A stretch of 64,000 nt of DNA from Dyadobacter sp. CECT 9275 (GTDB taxonomy: Bacteria; Bacteroidota; Bacteroidia; Cytophagales; Spirosomataceae), in the NCBI RefSeq assembly GCF_907164905.1, contig NZ_CAJRAF010000002.1:124001-188000 (forward strand), read 5' to 3'. The position numbers were made by a program, and so were the translations under genes. Of the stretch, positions 1 to 8,361 are shown in pieces (position 1 is the first letter of the stretch; each line of letters opens with the position of its first letter). Below the pieces are notes generated by a model. It was not told where the DNA came from. It saw only the letters and a program-made list of their open reading frames with translations, and did no database searches.

Positions 1-1064
1 GGGCCCTTGCCGGATGACAAGGTCACATTGATATCCTTGTAAGGGGCATTGTTGTGAAGGATCAGGTCAAACCAGTTGGTGGAGTATTTGGTAGCCGACG
101 GATCGCGGAAATCAATGGGTATCTCTTCCTCCGTAGGTTGTTTGGAATTCTTAAGGACATACCGCCCGATAAACACCTCTCTTTTAAACTGAGCGAAATC
201 TTTTCCGTTCAATACCTTTGTTTTTCTCGATTCCGGAACATTTTGAAAGCCATAATCAATGGAAACATTGAGGCTTGTCTTACCTTCCTTGGCGGATTTT
301 GTGGTGATCAGTACCACACCGTTTGATCCTCTGGCACCATAGATGGCAGTGGAAGCGGCGTCTTTAAGAACAGATATGGTTTCAATGTCATTGGGATTCA
401 AATTTTGCCCCACCGACGTCCCTACCGGAAAACCGTCTATTACATACAATGGATCACTGCCTGCTCCAAGCGAACTGATACCCCGTACTTTAATATCAAA
501 TGATTGCCCTGGCGTACCGCTCTTTTGCTTGATGATCACTCCAGGAGCCTGGCCCTGTAACATACGGGTAACGTTGGATTTGGGAACCTCACCAATATCT
601 TCCATGCTGATTACCGACACAGCAGACGTAATATCACGCTTGCGCTGGGTACCATATCCTACAACCACCACTTCTTCAAGCGCCTTGTTGTCAACGGCTA
701 ACGTAACATCTAACGTTGTTTGATTTCCTAACGTCACTTCTTTAGGTAGATAACCTACGAAGGAAAATACGAGCACACGGTTGCCCGACTCAGGCACACT
801 GAGGCTATAACCACCGGACTCATCCGTTACCGTTCCTGTGCCGGTACCTTTCAGAATAATGCTTACACCTGGGAGGCCAGCTCCTGAGTCGTCGGTTACT
901 TTTCCCTTAATAGGCTGTTCGGCCGCTAGGGTACCTGCGGGTAGTACAGTCGCACTGGCTGCGCCAGCAAAAGGAGCTAATAAAATTCCTGCCAGCAAAG
1001 GATACAGGAACGCGCTCCTGAATATCCCCCGACCGACAGATTTGGAAAGTCGAAATTTATACAT
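1..1064 (-). CDS. SusC/RagA-family TonB-linked outer membrane receptor, N-terminal part
   Basis: The gene runs off the left edge, so only about 354 N-terminal residues are present. They comprise a signal peptide (about residues 1-37), a carboxypeptidase-regulatory-like beta-sandwich (about 50-125, GKVTDDSGAGLPGVSI and YSLSVPESG) and the start of the plug (EEVVVVGYGTQRKRD at about 130; PLYVIDGFPVG at about 206; LKDAASTAIYGARGSNG at about 233). The last two are the family signatures. Such receptors import oligosaccharides or other large substrates across the outer membrane with TonB energy and usually pair with a SusD lipoprotein, which would lie beyond the left edge. There is no STN domain before the beta-sandwich, so direct signalling to an anti-sigma factor is not expected. 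The ATG at 1062-1064 is followed by a normal signal peptide. Substrate unknown. Confidence 0.93.
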   Translation of the reverse strand, partial: MYKFRLSKSVGRGIFRSAFLYPLLAGILLAPFAGAASATVLPAGTLAAEQPIKGKVTDDSGAGLPGVSIILKGTGTGTVTDESGGYSLSVPESGNRVLVFSFVGYLPKEVTLGNQTTLDVTLAVDNKALEEVVVVGYGTQRKRDITSAVSVISMEDIGEVPKSNVTRMLQGQAPGVIIKQKSGTPGQSFDIKVRGISSLGAGSDPLYVIDGFPVGTSVGQNLNPNDIETISVLKDAASTAIYGARGSNGVVLITTKSAKEGKTSLNVSIDYGFQNVPESRKTKVLNGKDFAQFKREVFIGRYVLKNSKQPTEEEIPIDFRDPSATKYSTNWFDLILHNNAPYKDINVTLSSGKG

Positions 1065-1651
1065 ATGATTTTGTTATTTAGTTGAAAGAAATTCAAACAA
1101 CTGGGTGAATAGTTACCAGAAGTACTCATACTCCGTGGCAAGCCTTTTTCTTCCGTTGGGAATAAAGGCCGGGGTCAGGAACGGTTCAGGCTGAATTTTA
1201 TCATAGGCGGTTAGTTAGGTTTAAAATTGAACTGGTATTAATGGAATGAAACAGGTGTCAGGAACGATGTTAGAGAGAAGCTTTTATGATGAGATCCGCA
1301 ATAAAAAATAGCTGAATGACGACGGTGTAGATAGTATAATCTGATTTTAGCATTGAATAATTATATTATCGACTGGTTTATATTGTTTATATTATATTTC
1401 TAATGAAAATAATTTTGTTTTTTACAATGCTAAATTTAATTGTTTGTATCACTGTCCTGCACTGTCTGGTATAGCGGGTACGGTAACGGAAAAGTTTGAA
1501 CGCGGCCGAACCCCCGGAAGAAAGATATCGGCAAACGTTATAAGTATACGTTGGTTACCTGATAATAAATTTTACACTGAATGGAATATCATTTAATTTA
1601 ATACAATAACTTTATGAGTTCCAGCTTGTTCTAAAGCGGTTTTATGAGACT
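1065..1651. other. Intergenic region between divergent susC and T9SS genes
   Basis: This 587-bp stretch shows no credible gene. The middle (about 1340-1450) is very A/T-rich and holds an inverted repeat, TTTAGCATTG at 1346-1355 and CAATGCTAAA at 1425-1434. Each arm contains TAGCATTG, one base from the TAnnTTTG promoter box, pointing in opposite directions. The stretch at about 1480-1560 is more G/C-rich and unexplained. Promoters for both flanking genes should lie here. Confidence 0.5.
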
Positions 1652-3532
1652 ATGTTCAAATATATATCCGGAATAGTTCTTGTTCTCTTCTGCCTCGTGC
1701 AGGCTTCTGCAAATCATATGGTTGGCGGGGAAATACAAATGCATCGTACAGGCTCTGCAAATTTCGAAATCAAGCTGATCCAGTTTTGGGAAAGGAAGAA
1801 TCTGGTTAATCCAACGCCATCCACTGCTGGTAACCGTGATGTTACGGTAGATTTATATATATATCGTAAGAGAGATAACAAATTGATGGACAAGGTTGTA
1901 GCCAGGTACAGATCAACCAAAAGCATCGAATACCAGAATAAAGCCTGTGCCACTTATCGTTCCATGGAAACATTAATTGGTGTATACACGGGTATCGTAT
2001 CGCTGCCATCCGCAAGGTATAACGATACAGACGGCTACTATATAGCCTGGGAACGATGCTGCCGGAATGACGATATTAATAATATTGTGGAACCGGGGGA
2101 CAACGGAATGGTTTTTTATCTGGAGTTTCCGCCTGTGTCAACGATCAATTCGTCTCCCGATTTTCTTGCACCCAATGGTGAGTATATATGTGCCGGAAGA
2201 AATTTTTCCATGAATATGTCCGCCGAAGATGCCGACGGGGACAAGCTGAGATATAGCCTGGTGACCCCGATGAAAGGGCATACTAATCCGTCATTTACGA
2301 TAGGCGATGACACAGAGAAGTCGGGATATCCATTGGTGAACTGGCAGCCAGGTATTTCGGTGTCCAATATGATACCCGGCCCGTCCCCTCTGACAATTGA
2401 TGAAAATACCGGAGTAATTTCCGTTAGATCCAATCAATTAGGGCTTTATGTATTTACAGTGCAGTGCGAGGAATTTCGAAATGGAAGAAAGATTGGCCTG
2501 GTAAGACGCGATTTTCAGCTACTTGTGATAGACTGCAACAGCCAAACTCCGGAGCCTCCCATAGTCACAGTAAACGGAGAACTAACAACAGCTGTTAAGT
2601 TCTGCCCGCAGAAATTAGTCGAATTAAAGACGAGTGCGGGAACCGATTGGTCGTATCAATGGCAACTCAATGGCTTTAATATTCCAGGTGCTACGGGTGC
2701 AACACTGATGGTAAAAGATACCGGTCAGTACATGGTAGTAAAAAGTTTTAAAACCAAATGTACACGGGATACATCGTCAGTTACTGTTTACGCTACTTAT
2801 GGTGATCCCGTTCCGGCTAAGATTGATTACGAAAAGTCGGTACTTTGCCCGCACGATTCCATTGTTTTGCTCGCCAATGCAATCCAAAGCTTTCAGAATA
2901 CCATTTGGACTAAAAACGGAGAGGATCTTGCCAGGGGAACGGCCAGCACAACAATTACCTCTGCCGGGTTATATCATCTTACCATTCAGGACAGTCATAC
3001 AGGTTGTTCGGGAACGGATTCTGTACGGATCTCGGAAGATGTTTTGACTGTTGATTTACCAGAGGCTGTCACCATTCAGCTCGGCAGAAGTGTTACCCTG
3101 GTGCCGGTTATCAAGCCACTTGCAGATCTTAGTCATCTGCAGTGGTCCCCTTCTGCAATCCTTTCAGAATCTCCGGTACTGGTTGTTTCCCCGGAGGTTC
3201 CCACAGTGTATACCGTCACGGTGACTTCGGTTAACAACTGTACATCAACCGCTTCCACCTCCGTAAATGTGGTAGACCAGTTTTATGTACCCAATATCTT
3301 TTCCCCGGACGGTGACGGTAAAAACGATACTTTTCAGATCAGTAATATAAAAGATCAGATACTGAGCATCAGCATTTATGATCGGTGGGGAATGCTGATA
3401 TTTCACTCCAACGGATATGAAGTTCCATGGAACGGCGACTACAACGGGCAGAAAGTCCAGCCAGGAAGTTATCCCTACATTATCAGATCAAAAACAGCCA
3501 GTTACAAAGGCGAGATTATGGTGGTTCGTTAA
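1652..3532 (+). CDS. Secreted T9SS type B sorting-domain protein with Ig-like repeats
   Basis: A 626-residue exported protein. A signal peptide (1-20) ends ASA, so the mature protein would begin NHMVGG. Residues 21-295 form a module shared with the protein at 46808-49012: a Cys-Cys pair in WERCCRN (136-137), YLEFPPV, DADGDKLRYSLVTP, and FRNGRKIGLVRRDFQL near its end. Ig/PKD-like segments follow (about 300-540). The last 83 residues (from FYVPNIFSPDGDGKND at 544) are a gliding motility-associated C-terminal (CHU_C, T9SS type B) domain with DRWG and PGSYPYIIR. Type B domains direct passage through the type IX system and usually leave the protein soluble or on the surface. No enzymatic motif is seen; an adhesin or surface role is inference. 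Confidence 0.88.
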   Translation: MFKYISGIVLVLFCLVQASANHMVGGEIQMHRTGSANFEIKLIQFWERKNLVNPTPSTAGNRDVTVDLYIYRKRDNKLMDKVVARYRSTKSIEYQNKACATYRSMETLIGVYTGIVSLPSARYNDTDGYYIAWERCCRNDDINNIVEPGDNGMVFYLEFPPVSTINSSPDFLAPNGEYICAGRNFSMNMSAEDADGDKLRYSLVTPMKGHTNPSFTIGDDTEKSGYPLVNWQPGISVSNMIPGPSPLTIDENTGVISVRSNQLGLYVFTVQCEEFRNGRKIGLVRRDFQLLVIDCNSQTPEPPIVTVNGELTTAVKFCPQKLVELKTSAGTDWSYQWQLNGFNIPGATGATLMVKDTGQYMVVKSFKTKCTRDTSSVTVYATYGDPVPAKIDYEKSVLCPHDSIVLLANAIQSFQNTIWTKNGEDLARGTASTTITSAGLYHLTIQDSHTGCSGTDSVRISEDVLTVDLPEAVTIQLGRSVTLVPVIKPLADLSHLQWSPSAILSESPVLVVSPEVPTVYTVTVTSVNNCTSTASTSVNVVDQFYVPNIFSPDGDGKNDTFQISNIKDQILSISIYDRWGMLIFHSNGYEVPWNGDYNGQKVQPGSYPYIIRSKTASYKGEIMVVR

Positions 3533-3549
3533 ACAAGCATCTTCCCGGT

Positions 3550-3984
3550 TTATTGTTTGAATTCCTGGTAAGTACCATCTGAATAAAAAAGCATAATTCT
3601 TTCTACTTTCTTTTCCGTTTTTATTGCTCCGGGAAGAGCATTCAGATTTTCATAGACCGGTGTTGGTTCAGAATCTAATCGCCTGTTTAATTCTGGGGCG
3701 GTCTGAACCATGTTTTTTTGGGGGGATTTAGGGGCGTATCTTTCTGATGAAGAACTTGTTATTTCATCAGATTCCAACATTAATTCTTCGTCGTCCAAAA
3801 TCCAATTCAGGCCAAGATCCGGAAAGCGTTTGACTATTTTTTGTACTATATCCAGACTAGGCTTATTTCTTCCTGCCAATATATGGGATATACTGGGCCT
3901 CTGTACGCCAATTTCATCTGCGAAAATAGAAGGAGACAGATTCTTGATGGCTAATATCATTTTTATTTTATCAGTCAGATCCAT
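3550..3984 (-). CDS. XRE-family helix-turn-helix regulator
   Basis: A 144-residue protein with an N-terminal Cro/CI-type helix-turn-helix (about residues 1-65; FADEIGVQRPSISHILAGRN is the helix-turn-helix core). A Ser/Pro-rich linker and a short C-terminal stretch ending SDGTYQEFKQ follow. It probably binds DNA as a dimer; its targets are unknown. The ATG at 3982-3984 is preferred over the in-frame GTG 24 bases upstream, because a TAAATTTG promoter box at 4008-4015 overlaps that GTG. The A/T palindrome just upstream (4020-4033) suggests autoregulation. It is convergent with the T9SS gene, 17 bases away. Confidence 0.85.
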   Translation of the reverse strand: MDLTDKIKMILAIKNLSPSIFADEIGVQRPSISHILAGRNKPSLDIVQKIVKRFPDLGLNWILDDEELMLESDEITSSSSERYAPKSPQKNMVQTAPELNRRLDSEPTPVYENLNALPGAIKTEKKVERIMLFYSDGTYQEFKQ

Positions 3985-4007
3985 GTTTATTAAATTAAAT
4001 TGATGCA

Positions 4008-4015
4008 CAAATTTA
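4008..4015 (-). promoter_or_regulatory. Putative -7 box for the XRE gene
   Basis: On the minus strand this reads TAAATTTG, matching TAnnTTTG, 23 bases before the chosen ATG. No clear -33 TTG lies at the usual spacing, so it rests on the -7 match and position alone. Confidence 0.45.
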
Positions 4016-4019
4016 AGTA

Positions 4020-4033
4020 TATTTAATTAAATA
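4020..4033. promoter_or_regulatory. 14-bp palindrome upstream of the XRE gene, possible operator
   Basis: TATTTAATTAAATA is a perfect palindrome 4 bases upstream of the -7 box, and TATTTAAATA lies at 4061-4070. A repressor bound here would block RNA polymerase. The region is almost all A/T, so palindromes arise easily by chance. Confidence 0.35.
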
Positions 4034-4107
4034 AACTAAGTTGATAAAAATAAATACGATTATTTAAATAGGTAAACTTGGAGTCAGATTAATTTATTTA
4101 CAAAAGT

Positions 4108-4148
4108 AAATGCCGGAACATACTGATAGACAGTTTATTCCGGCATTT
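4108..4148 (-). terminator. Stem-loop downstream of dapD
   Basis: Perfect 11-bp arms (AAATGCCGGAA at 4108-4118, TTCCGGCATTT at 4138-4148) enclose a 19-base loop, 22 bases past the dapD stop. On the minus strand the stem is followed by a moderately T-rich tract. Probably an intrinsic terminator. Confidence 0.65.
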
Positions 4149-4169
4149 GGTATATTGCACTAATCAGTT

Positions 4170-4985
4170 CTAGACCGCTACCTGGTTATCTCTTAGCGCA
4201 TCATTTAAGGATGTTTTCAGATCCGTGCTAGGCTTTCTTTTTCCTATGATCAGTGCGCAGGGTACGTGGTAGGTTCCTGCCGCAAATTCTTTAGGTAAAG
4301 TACCTGGGATCACCACAGAGTCGGCAGGTACATATCCCTTGTATTCAACCGGAGTTTCCCCGGTTACGTCTATAATTTTAGAGCTTCCGGTAATGGTAAC
4401 ACCGGCTCCAAGTACAGCTCTGGCGCCAATATGAGCACCTTCCACCACGATACAGCGTGAACCTATAAAGGCTCCATCTTCAATAATTACCGGAGAAGCC
4501 TGTACCGGTTCAAGGACTCCGCCAATGCCGACCCCACCGCTTAGGTGCACATTCTTACCAATCTGTGCACAGCTTCCGACGGTTGCCCATGTGTCTACCA
4601 TAGTACCTTCGTCAATATATGCACCAATATTTACATAGGAAGGCATTAGGATAACCCCTTTGGAAATGTATGCACCGTAACGAGCGACAGCTGGCGGAAC
4701 CACCCGAACACCCAGTGAGGCATAGCCGCGTTTTAGTTGCATTTTATCATGATATTCAAAAATACCGGCCTCACTTACCTCCATCTGCTGAATAGGAAAG
4801 TAAAGAATGATCGCTTTTTTAATAGCTTGGTTTACGGCCCATGTACCATCAGATTTAGGCTCTGCTACACGAATTCGTCCTTTGTCTACTTCTTCAATAA
4901 TGCTACGGATTAATTCGATAGAAGCAGGCTCTTTTAATTTTTCCCTGTTTGACCAGATTTCTTCAATTTGTTGGGTAAACTCCAT
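4170..4985 (-). CDS. dapD: 2,3,4,5-tetrahydropyridine-2,6-dicarboxylate N-succinyltransferase
   Basis: A 271-residue protein of normal DapD length. It transfers succinyl from succinyl-CoA to tetrahydrodipicolinate in the succinylase branch of lysine and meso-diaminopimelate synthesis. An N-terminal helical domain is followed by a left-handed beta-helix of hexapeptide repeats (VNIGAYIDEGTMVDTWATVG, then GVGIGGVLEP and IGSRCIVVEGAHIGARAVLG) and a C-terminal region with FAAGTYHVPCALIIGKRK. Active as a cytoplasmic trimer. It is transcribed alone, with its own promoter box at 5055-5062 and a stem-loop after it. Confidence 0.96.
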   Translation of the reverse strand: MEFTQQIEEIWSNREKLKEPASIELIRSIIEEVDKGRIRVAEPKSDGTWAVNQAIKKAIILYFPIQQMEVSEAGIFEYHDKMQLKRGYASLGVRVVPPAVARYGAYISKGVILMPSYVNIGAYIDEGTMVDTWATVGSCAQIGKNVHLSGGVGIGGVLEPVQASPVIIEDGAFIGSRCIVVEGAHIGARAVLGAGVTITGSSKIIDVTGETPVEYKGYVPADSVVIPGTLPKEFAAGTYHVPCALIIGKRKPSTDLKTSLNDALRDNQVAV

Positions 4986-5054
4986 GTTAAACTACTTATT
5001 TATTATAAACTATATAATTAATTGATTTTCAGCAACTTATTTATTTTCAAAATA

Positions 5055-5062
5055 CAAATATA
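5055..5062 (-). promoter_or_regulatory. Putative -7 box for dapD
   Basis: The minus strand reads TATATTTG (TAnnTTTG), giving a leader of about 65 bases to the dapD start. No TTG was found at the usual -33 spacing. The rest of the 334-bp dapD-gap spacer (4986-5319) holds the gap promoter box and the large palindrome at 5184-5240. Confidence 0.5.
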
Positions 5063-5183
5063 CTGTTTATTACTCAACTCCTTTCAGAGCAGTTAGAAAT
5101 AAGATGAAAGCGAAAGTTTAAATATACGGCAAAACATCAGTATAAAACAATCAAGTAAGCTAAAGGAGGTAAGAAATAAAACG

Positions 5184-5240
5184 CTATTGAAATTAGTAAA
5201 ACCTAAATCGCAAATTTGTGATTTTTACTAATTTCAATAG
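5184..5240. repeat. 57-bp nested palindrome upstream of gap
   Basis: Perfect 18-bp arms (5184-5201, CTATTGAAATTAGTAAAA, and 5223-5240) are separated by 21 bases. The spacer contains a second near-palindrome, ATCGCAAATTTGTGAT (5207-5222), whose arms differ at one position. It ends 45 bases before the gap -7 box and lies about 120 bases from the dapD box. It could be a regulator site, a cruciform or a small mobile-repeat remnant. No T-tract marks it as a terminator. Confidence 0.75.
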
Positions 5241-5284
5241 TATTATTTATTCTACCGATTCTTCCTTTTACCTCAGTTTTTTCG

Positions 5285-5292
5285 TATTTTTG
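5285..5292 (+). promoter_or_regulatory. Putative -7 box for gap
   Basis: TATTTTTG matches TAnnTTTG and implies a leader of about 25 bases to the ATG at 5320. It also argues against translation starts upstream of the box. No clear -33 element is visible. Confidence 0.55.
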
Positions 5293-5319
5293 CGTTTGGA
5301 AACAAAATCCTATTATAAT

Positions 5320-6330
5320 ATGTCAAATGTAAAAGTTGCAATCAACGGATTTGGACGCATCGGACGCCTTGTGTACCGCCAAATCTACAACATGGAAGGT
5401 ATTGAAATTGTTGCTATCAACGATTTAACAAGCCCAAAAGTACTTGCCCATCTGCTAAAATATGACACTGCACAAGGACGTTTTGATGCAGAAGTAAAAT
5501 CAACTGATAATTCAATCATCGTTAACGGTGAAGACATCGTAATATATGCTCAGCGTGACCCGGCACAAATTCCCTGGGGATCACACGATGTAGATGTAGT
5601 ACTGGAATGCACCGGATTTTTCACCAGCAAAGAGTCTGCCGAAGCACATATCACCGCTGGTGCTAAAAAAGTAGTGATCTCCGCTCCTGCTACAGGCGAC
5701 CTAAAAACAATTGTTTTCAATGTAAATCATAACATCCTGGATGGTACCGAAACCATCATTAGCGGTGCTTCCTGTACCACCAACTGCCTTGCGCCTATGG
5801 CTCAGGTACTTGAAGAGCAATTTGGTATTGTGAACGGTTTAATGACTACCATCCACGCTTATACCAACGACCAAAATACCCAGGATGCTCCACATCCAAA
5901 AGGAGATTTGAGAAGGGCTCGCGCAGCGGCACAAAACATTGTTCCCAATAGCACAGGAGCCGCCAAGGCCATTGGACTGGTACTTCCATCATTGAAAGGC
6001 AAACTGGACGGATCTGCTCAGCGGGTTCCAACCCTTACTGGTTCATTAACGGAATTAACCGTTATTCTGGGTAAACAAACTACCGTTGAAGAGATTAATG
6101 CTGCAATGAAAGCCGCTTCCAACGAAAGCTACGGCTATACGGAAGATGAAATAGTGAGCAGTGATATCATTGGTATCAGCTATGGTTCCCTTTTTGATGC
6201 TACCCAAACCCGGGTACAAAAAGTGGGCGATACACAATTGGTAAGAACAGTGAGCTGGTACGACAATGAAATGTCGTACGTATCTCAATTGGTACGTACA
6301 GTACATTATTTTGCCAAGCTGATCAAATAG
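5320..6330 (+). CDS. gap: Type I glyceraldehyde-3-phosphate dehydrogenase
   Basis: A 336-residue enzyme oxidising glyceraldehyde 3-phosphate to 1,3-bisphosphoglycerate with NAD+ in glycolysis. The N-terminal dinucleotide motif is INGFGRIGR (residues 8-16), the catalytic cysteine is Cys152 in SGASCTTNC, and WYDNEMSY lies near the C-terminus. The ATG at 5320 gives the canonical N-terminus [15 protein letters not shown]; an in-frame extension back to 5218 would cross the promoter box and the palindrome. A strong hairpin follows. Transcribed as a single gene. Confidence 0.97.
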   Translation: MSNVKVAINGFGRIGRLVYRQIYNMEGIEIVAINDLTSPKVLAHLLKYDTAQGRFDAEVKSTDNSIIVNGEDIVIYAQRDPAQIPWGSHDVDVVLECTGFFTSKESAEAHITAGAKKVVISAPATGDLKTIVFNVNHNILDGTETIISGASCTTNCLAPMAQVLEEQFGIVNGLMTTIHAYTNDQNTQDAPHPKGDLRRARAAAQNIVPNSTGAAKAIGLVLPSLKGKLDGSAQRVPTLTGSLTELTVILGKQTTVEEINAAMKAASNESYGYTEDEIVSSDIIGISYGSLFDATQTRVQKVGDTQLVRTVSWYDNEMSYVSQLVRTVHYFAKLIK

Positions 6331-6349
6331 AAATAGCATTAGTTGCTTA

Positions 6350-6382
6350 AAAATGACCCGTTTAACACGGGTCATTTTTTTT
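6350..6382. terminator. Bidirectional intrinsic terminator between gap and trmB
   Basis: Perfect 11-bp arms (AAATGACCCGT at 6351-6361, ACGGGTCATTT at 6367-6377) with a 5-base loop are followed by a T-run to 6382. A run of A before the stem gives a T-tract on the other strand. It serves gap on the + strand and trmB on the - strand, overlapping the trmB stop codon. Confidence 0.9.
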
Positions 6383-7040
6383 ACAGCCTTATGCATTTAA
6401 TGAATTTGATACTGTACCCTTTGCTGACGAAGATCTTTTCATAATGCGTTTTGACGCCATGATGGTATTGCAGCAGCGGAGACTGATATAGGTCATCGGT
6501 ATAATCCATAATCCTGAAAGAAGGATTGTCACTGATCATTTCAAGACTGTATTCGTAAAGGAAAGAACTATCCGTTTTAAGGCAAAATTCGCCCCCAGGT
6601 TTAAGATAGGAAGCATATTTTTTCAAAAAATCAGGATTAGTCAGCCGTTTTGGCTCATCTCTGTCCCTGACCTGGGGATCCGGATGAATGAGCCATATCT
6701 CGTCCAATTCCCGGGCTTGGAAAAATTCTTCTGAATACTGAATTCCAGCCCTCAAAAAAGCTACATTAGATAGTCCTGAATCCAGCGCTGCCTGGCTTCC
6801 CCTGGCAATGCGGTCGCCTTTGATATCCATTCCTATAAAATTCTTATCAGGAAAAACACTTGCAAGCCCTACGGTATACTCACCCTTTCCGCAGGCAAGC
6901 TCTAATACGATGGGGTTATGATTCTCAAAATATAACTGGTTCCATTTTCCCTTCAGCTGGTGATAAAGCGGCTTTCCCGCCTCAATTACATTTGTCGCAT
7001 TACTACAATAATCGTAATGCATTAATTTTCGTCTTGCCAT
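6381..7040 (-). CDS. trmB: tRNA (guanine(46)-N7)-methyltransferase
   Basis: A 219-residue SAM-dependent enzyme that methylates N7 of G46 in the variable loop of tRNA. The SAM site is LELACGKGEYTVGLA and NFIGMDIKGDRIARG; WLIHPDPQVRDRDEPKRLTN is the TrmB signature carrying catalytic and RNA-contact residues. Length is typical of Bacteroidota TrmB. It follows folC with a 16-base gap, so co-transcription with folC is likely. Confidence 0.94.
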   Translation of the reverse strand: MARRKLMHYDYCSNATNVIEAGKPLYHQLKGKWNQLYFENHNPIVLELACGKGEYTVGLASVFPDKNFIGMDIKGDRIARGSQAALDSGLSNVAFLRAGIQYSEEFFQARELDEIWLIHPDPQVRDRDEPKRLTNPDFLKKYASYLKPGGEFCLKTDSSFLYEYSLEMISDNPSFRIMDYTDDLYQSPLLQYHHGVKTHYEKIFVSKGYSIKFIKCIRL

Positions 7041-7056
7041 TAATTAAAATCTCAAT

Positions 7057-8358
7057 CTATAAATCTGTTAACTCTGCTACCACAAATGTGCTCCCTCCAA
7101 CATAAATGCAGTCAGTGCTGATACTATCCGCTTTTGCCGCTGCCAGCGCCTGATTTACATCCTTATAAACCCTGCCCTGCAAACCGGATCGTAAGGCGGC
7201 CTGCTGCAAATTTTCTGATGGTAATGCGCGTAAATTACCCGGTTCGCAAAAGTAATAAACACCTGTCGAAGGAAAAAGGTCCAGAATTCCGGAAATATCC
7301 TTATCTGCTACAAACCCCAGAACATACCGGTGGGCGGTTGCTTCAATACTTTCAAACTGGGGGATGGTAGCGCCCAGACCAGCATAATTGTGCGCCGTAT
7401 CGCAATAAACCAAAGGAGACTCTCCTATTCGCTGCCAGCGGCCTTTTAAACCCGTTAAACGGCTTACATTTGGCAGCGCGCTGCTGATGTGTTCATCCCC
7501 GATTTCAAATCCGGCAGTTCTGATGACATCCACGGCAGTTAATACCCCACAGATATTCTTGGCCTGGTAATTTCCGGTAAGGTCTAAACGTAAATGATCA
7601 AACCTGACTTCCTTCTTATCAATGCACTTTGCGGTAAGCGCCATAAAACCTTCTGAATGTTCTGTTTCCATCACCCTGTAAACCTGGGATCCGTAGTACA
7701 AAGGTGCCTCGTGCTGCCGTGCCGCAGCCTCAAAAACACTGGCCACTTCTTCATTCTGGTATTCACTGATCACCACAGGTACATTATCCTTTATTATCCC
7801 CGCCTTTTCAGCGGCAATTTTGGGCAAGGTATCTCCCAGAAACTGAACATGATCAAAACTTACATTGGTGATAACGGACACTACCGGCTTGATAATATTG
7901 GTAGAATCCAGCCTGCCTCCCATTCCCACTTCGATGATAGCTACGTCAACTTGCTGGTCTGAAAAATAGGAAAAAGCCATGGCGACCGTCAGCTCAAAGA
8001 AAGATGGTGACAGGTTATCGATGTAAGATTTATTTACAGTAACAAAAGTGGCTACATAAGACTCGTTGATCGGAATTCCGTTGACACGGATACGCTCTGT
8101 GAAAGACTTAAGATGAGGAGATGTGTATAATCCTACCTTGTAACCGGCTGTCTGAAGAATGGCTGCGAGCATGTGCGACGTACTGCCCTTCCCGTTAGTC
8201 CCCCCCACATGGATGGTTGGATAATTGTTTTGGGGATTGCCCAGTATGCCGCAAATCTCCCGTGTAGTTTCAAGGCCCGGCTTATAGGCACGGGCCCCTA
8301 TATTTTGAAATACCGGCAATCGGCTAAACAGGTAATCGATTGCTTCCTGATAATCCAT
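7057..8358 (-). CDS. folC: Bifunctional folylpolyglutamate/dihydrofolate synthase
   Basis: A 433-residue Mur-ligase-family enzyme that adds glutamate to dihydropteroate and to folates. The ATP-binding loop is GGTNGKGSTSHML (about residues 52-64). LYTSPHLKSFTERIRVNG and VGMGGRLDSTN are FolC signatures, and YCDTAHNYAGL matches the C-terminal domain. It begins 3 bases after the TonB-like gene ends, so the two are probably co-transcribed. Cytoplasmic. Confidence 0.95.
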   Translation of the reverse strand: MDYQEAIDYLFSRLPVFQNIGARAYKPGLETTREICGILGNPQNNYPTIHVGGTNGKGSTSHMLAAILQTAGYKVGLYTSPHLKSFTERIRVNGIPINESYVATFVTVNKSYIDNLSPSFFELTVAMAFSYFSDQQVDVAIIEVGMGGRLDSTNIIKPVVSVITNVSFDHVQFLGDTLPKIAAEKAGIIKDNVPVVISEYQNEEVASVFEAAARQHEAPLYYGSQVYRVMETEHSEGFMALTAKCIDKKEVRFDHLRLDLTGNYQAKNICGVLTAVDVIRTAGFEIGDEHISSALPNVSRLTGLKGRWQRIGESPLVYCDTAHNYAGLGATIPQFESIEATAHRYVLGFVADKDISGILDLFPSTGVYYFCEPGNLRALPSENLQQAALRSGLQGRVYKDVNQALAAAKADSISTDCIYVGGSTFVVAELTDL

Positions 8359-8361
8359 GAA

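Noticed and set aside
343..1068. Open frames on the + strand at the left edge
   Set aside because: They are antisense to the well-supported susC coding frame.
5163..5170. Strong Shine-Dalgarno-like AAGGAGGT
   Set aside because: No start codon follows at suitable distance, and it lies upstream of the palindrome and gap promoter.
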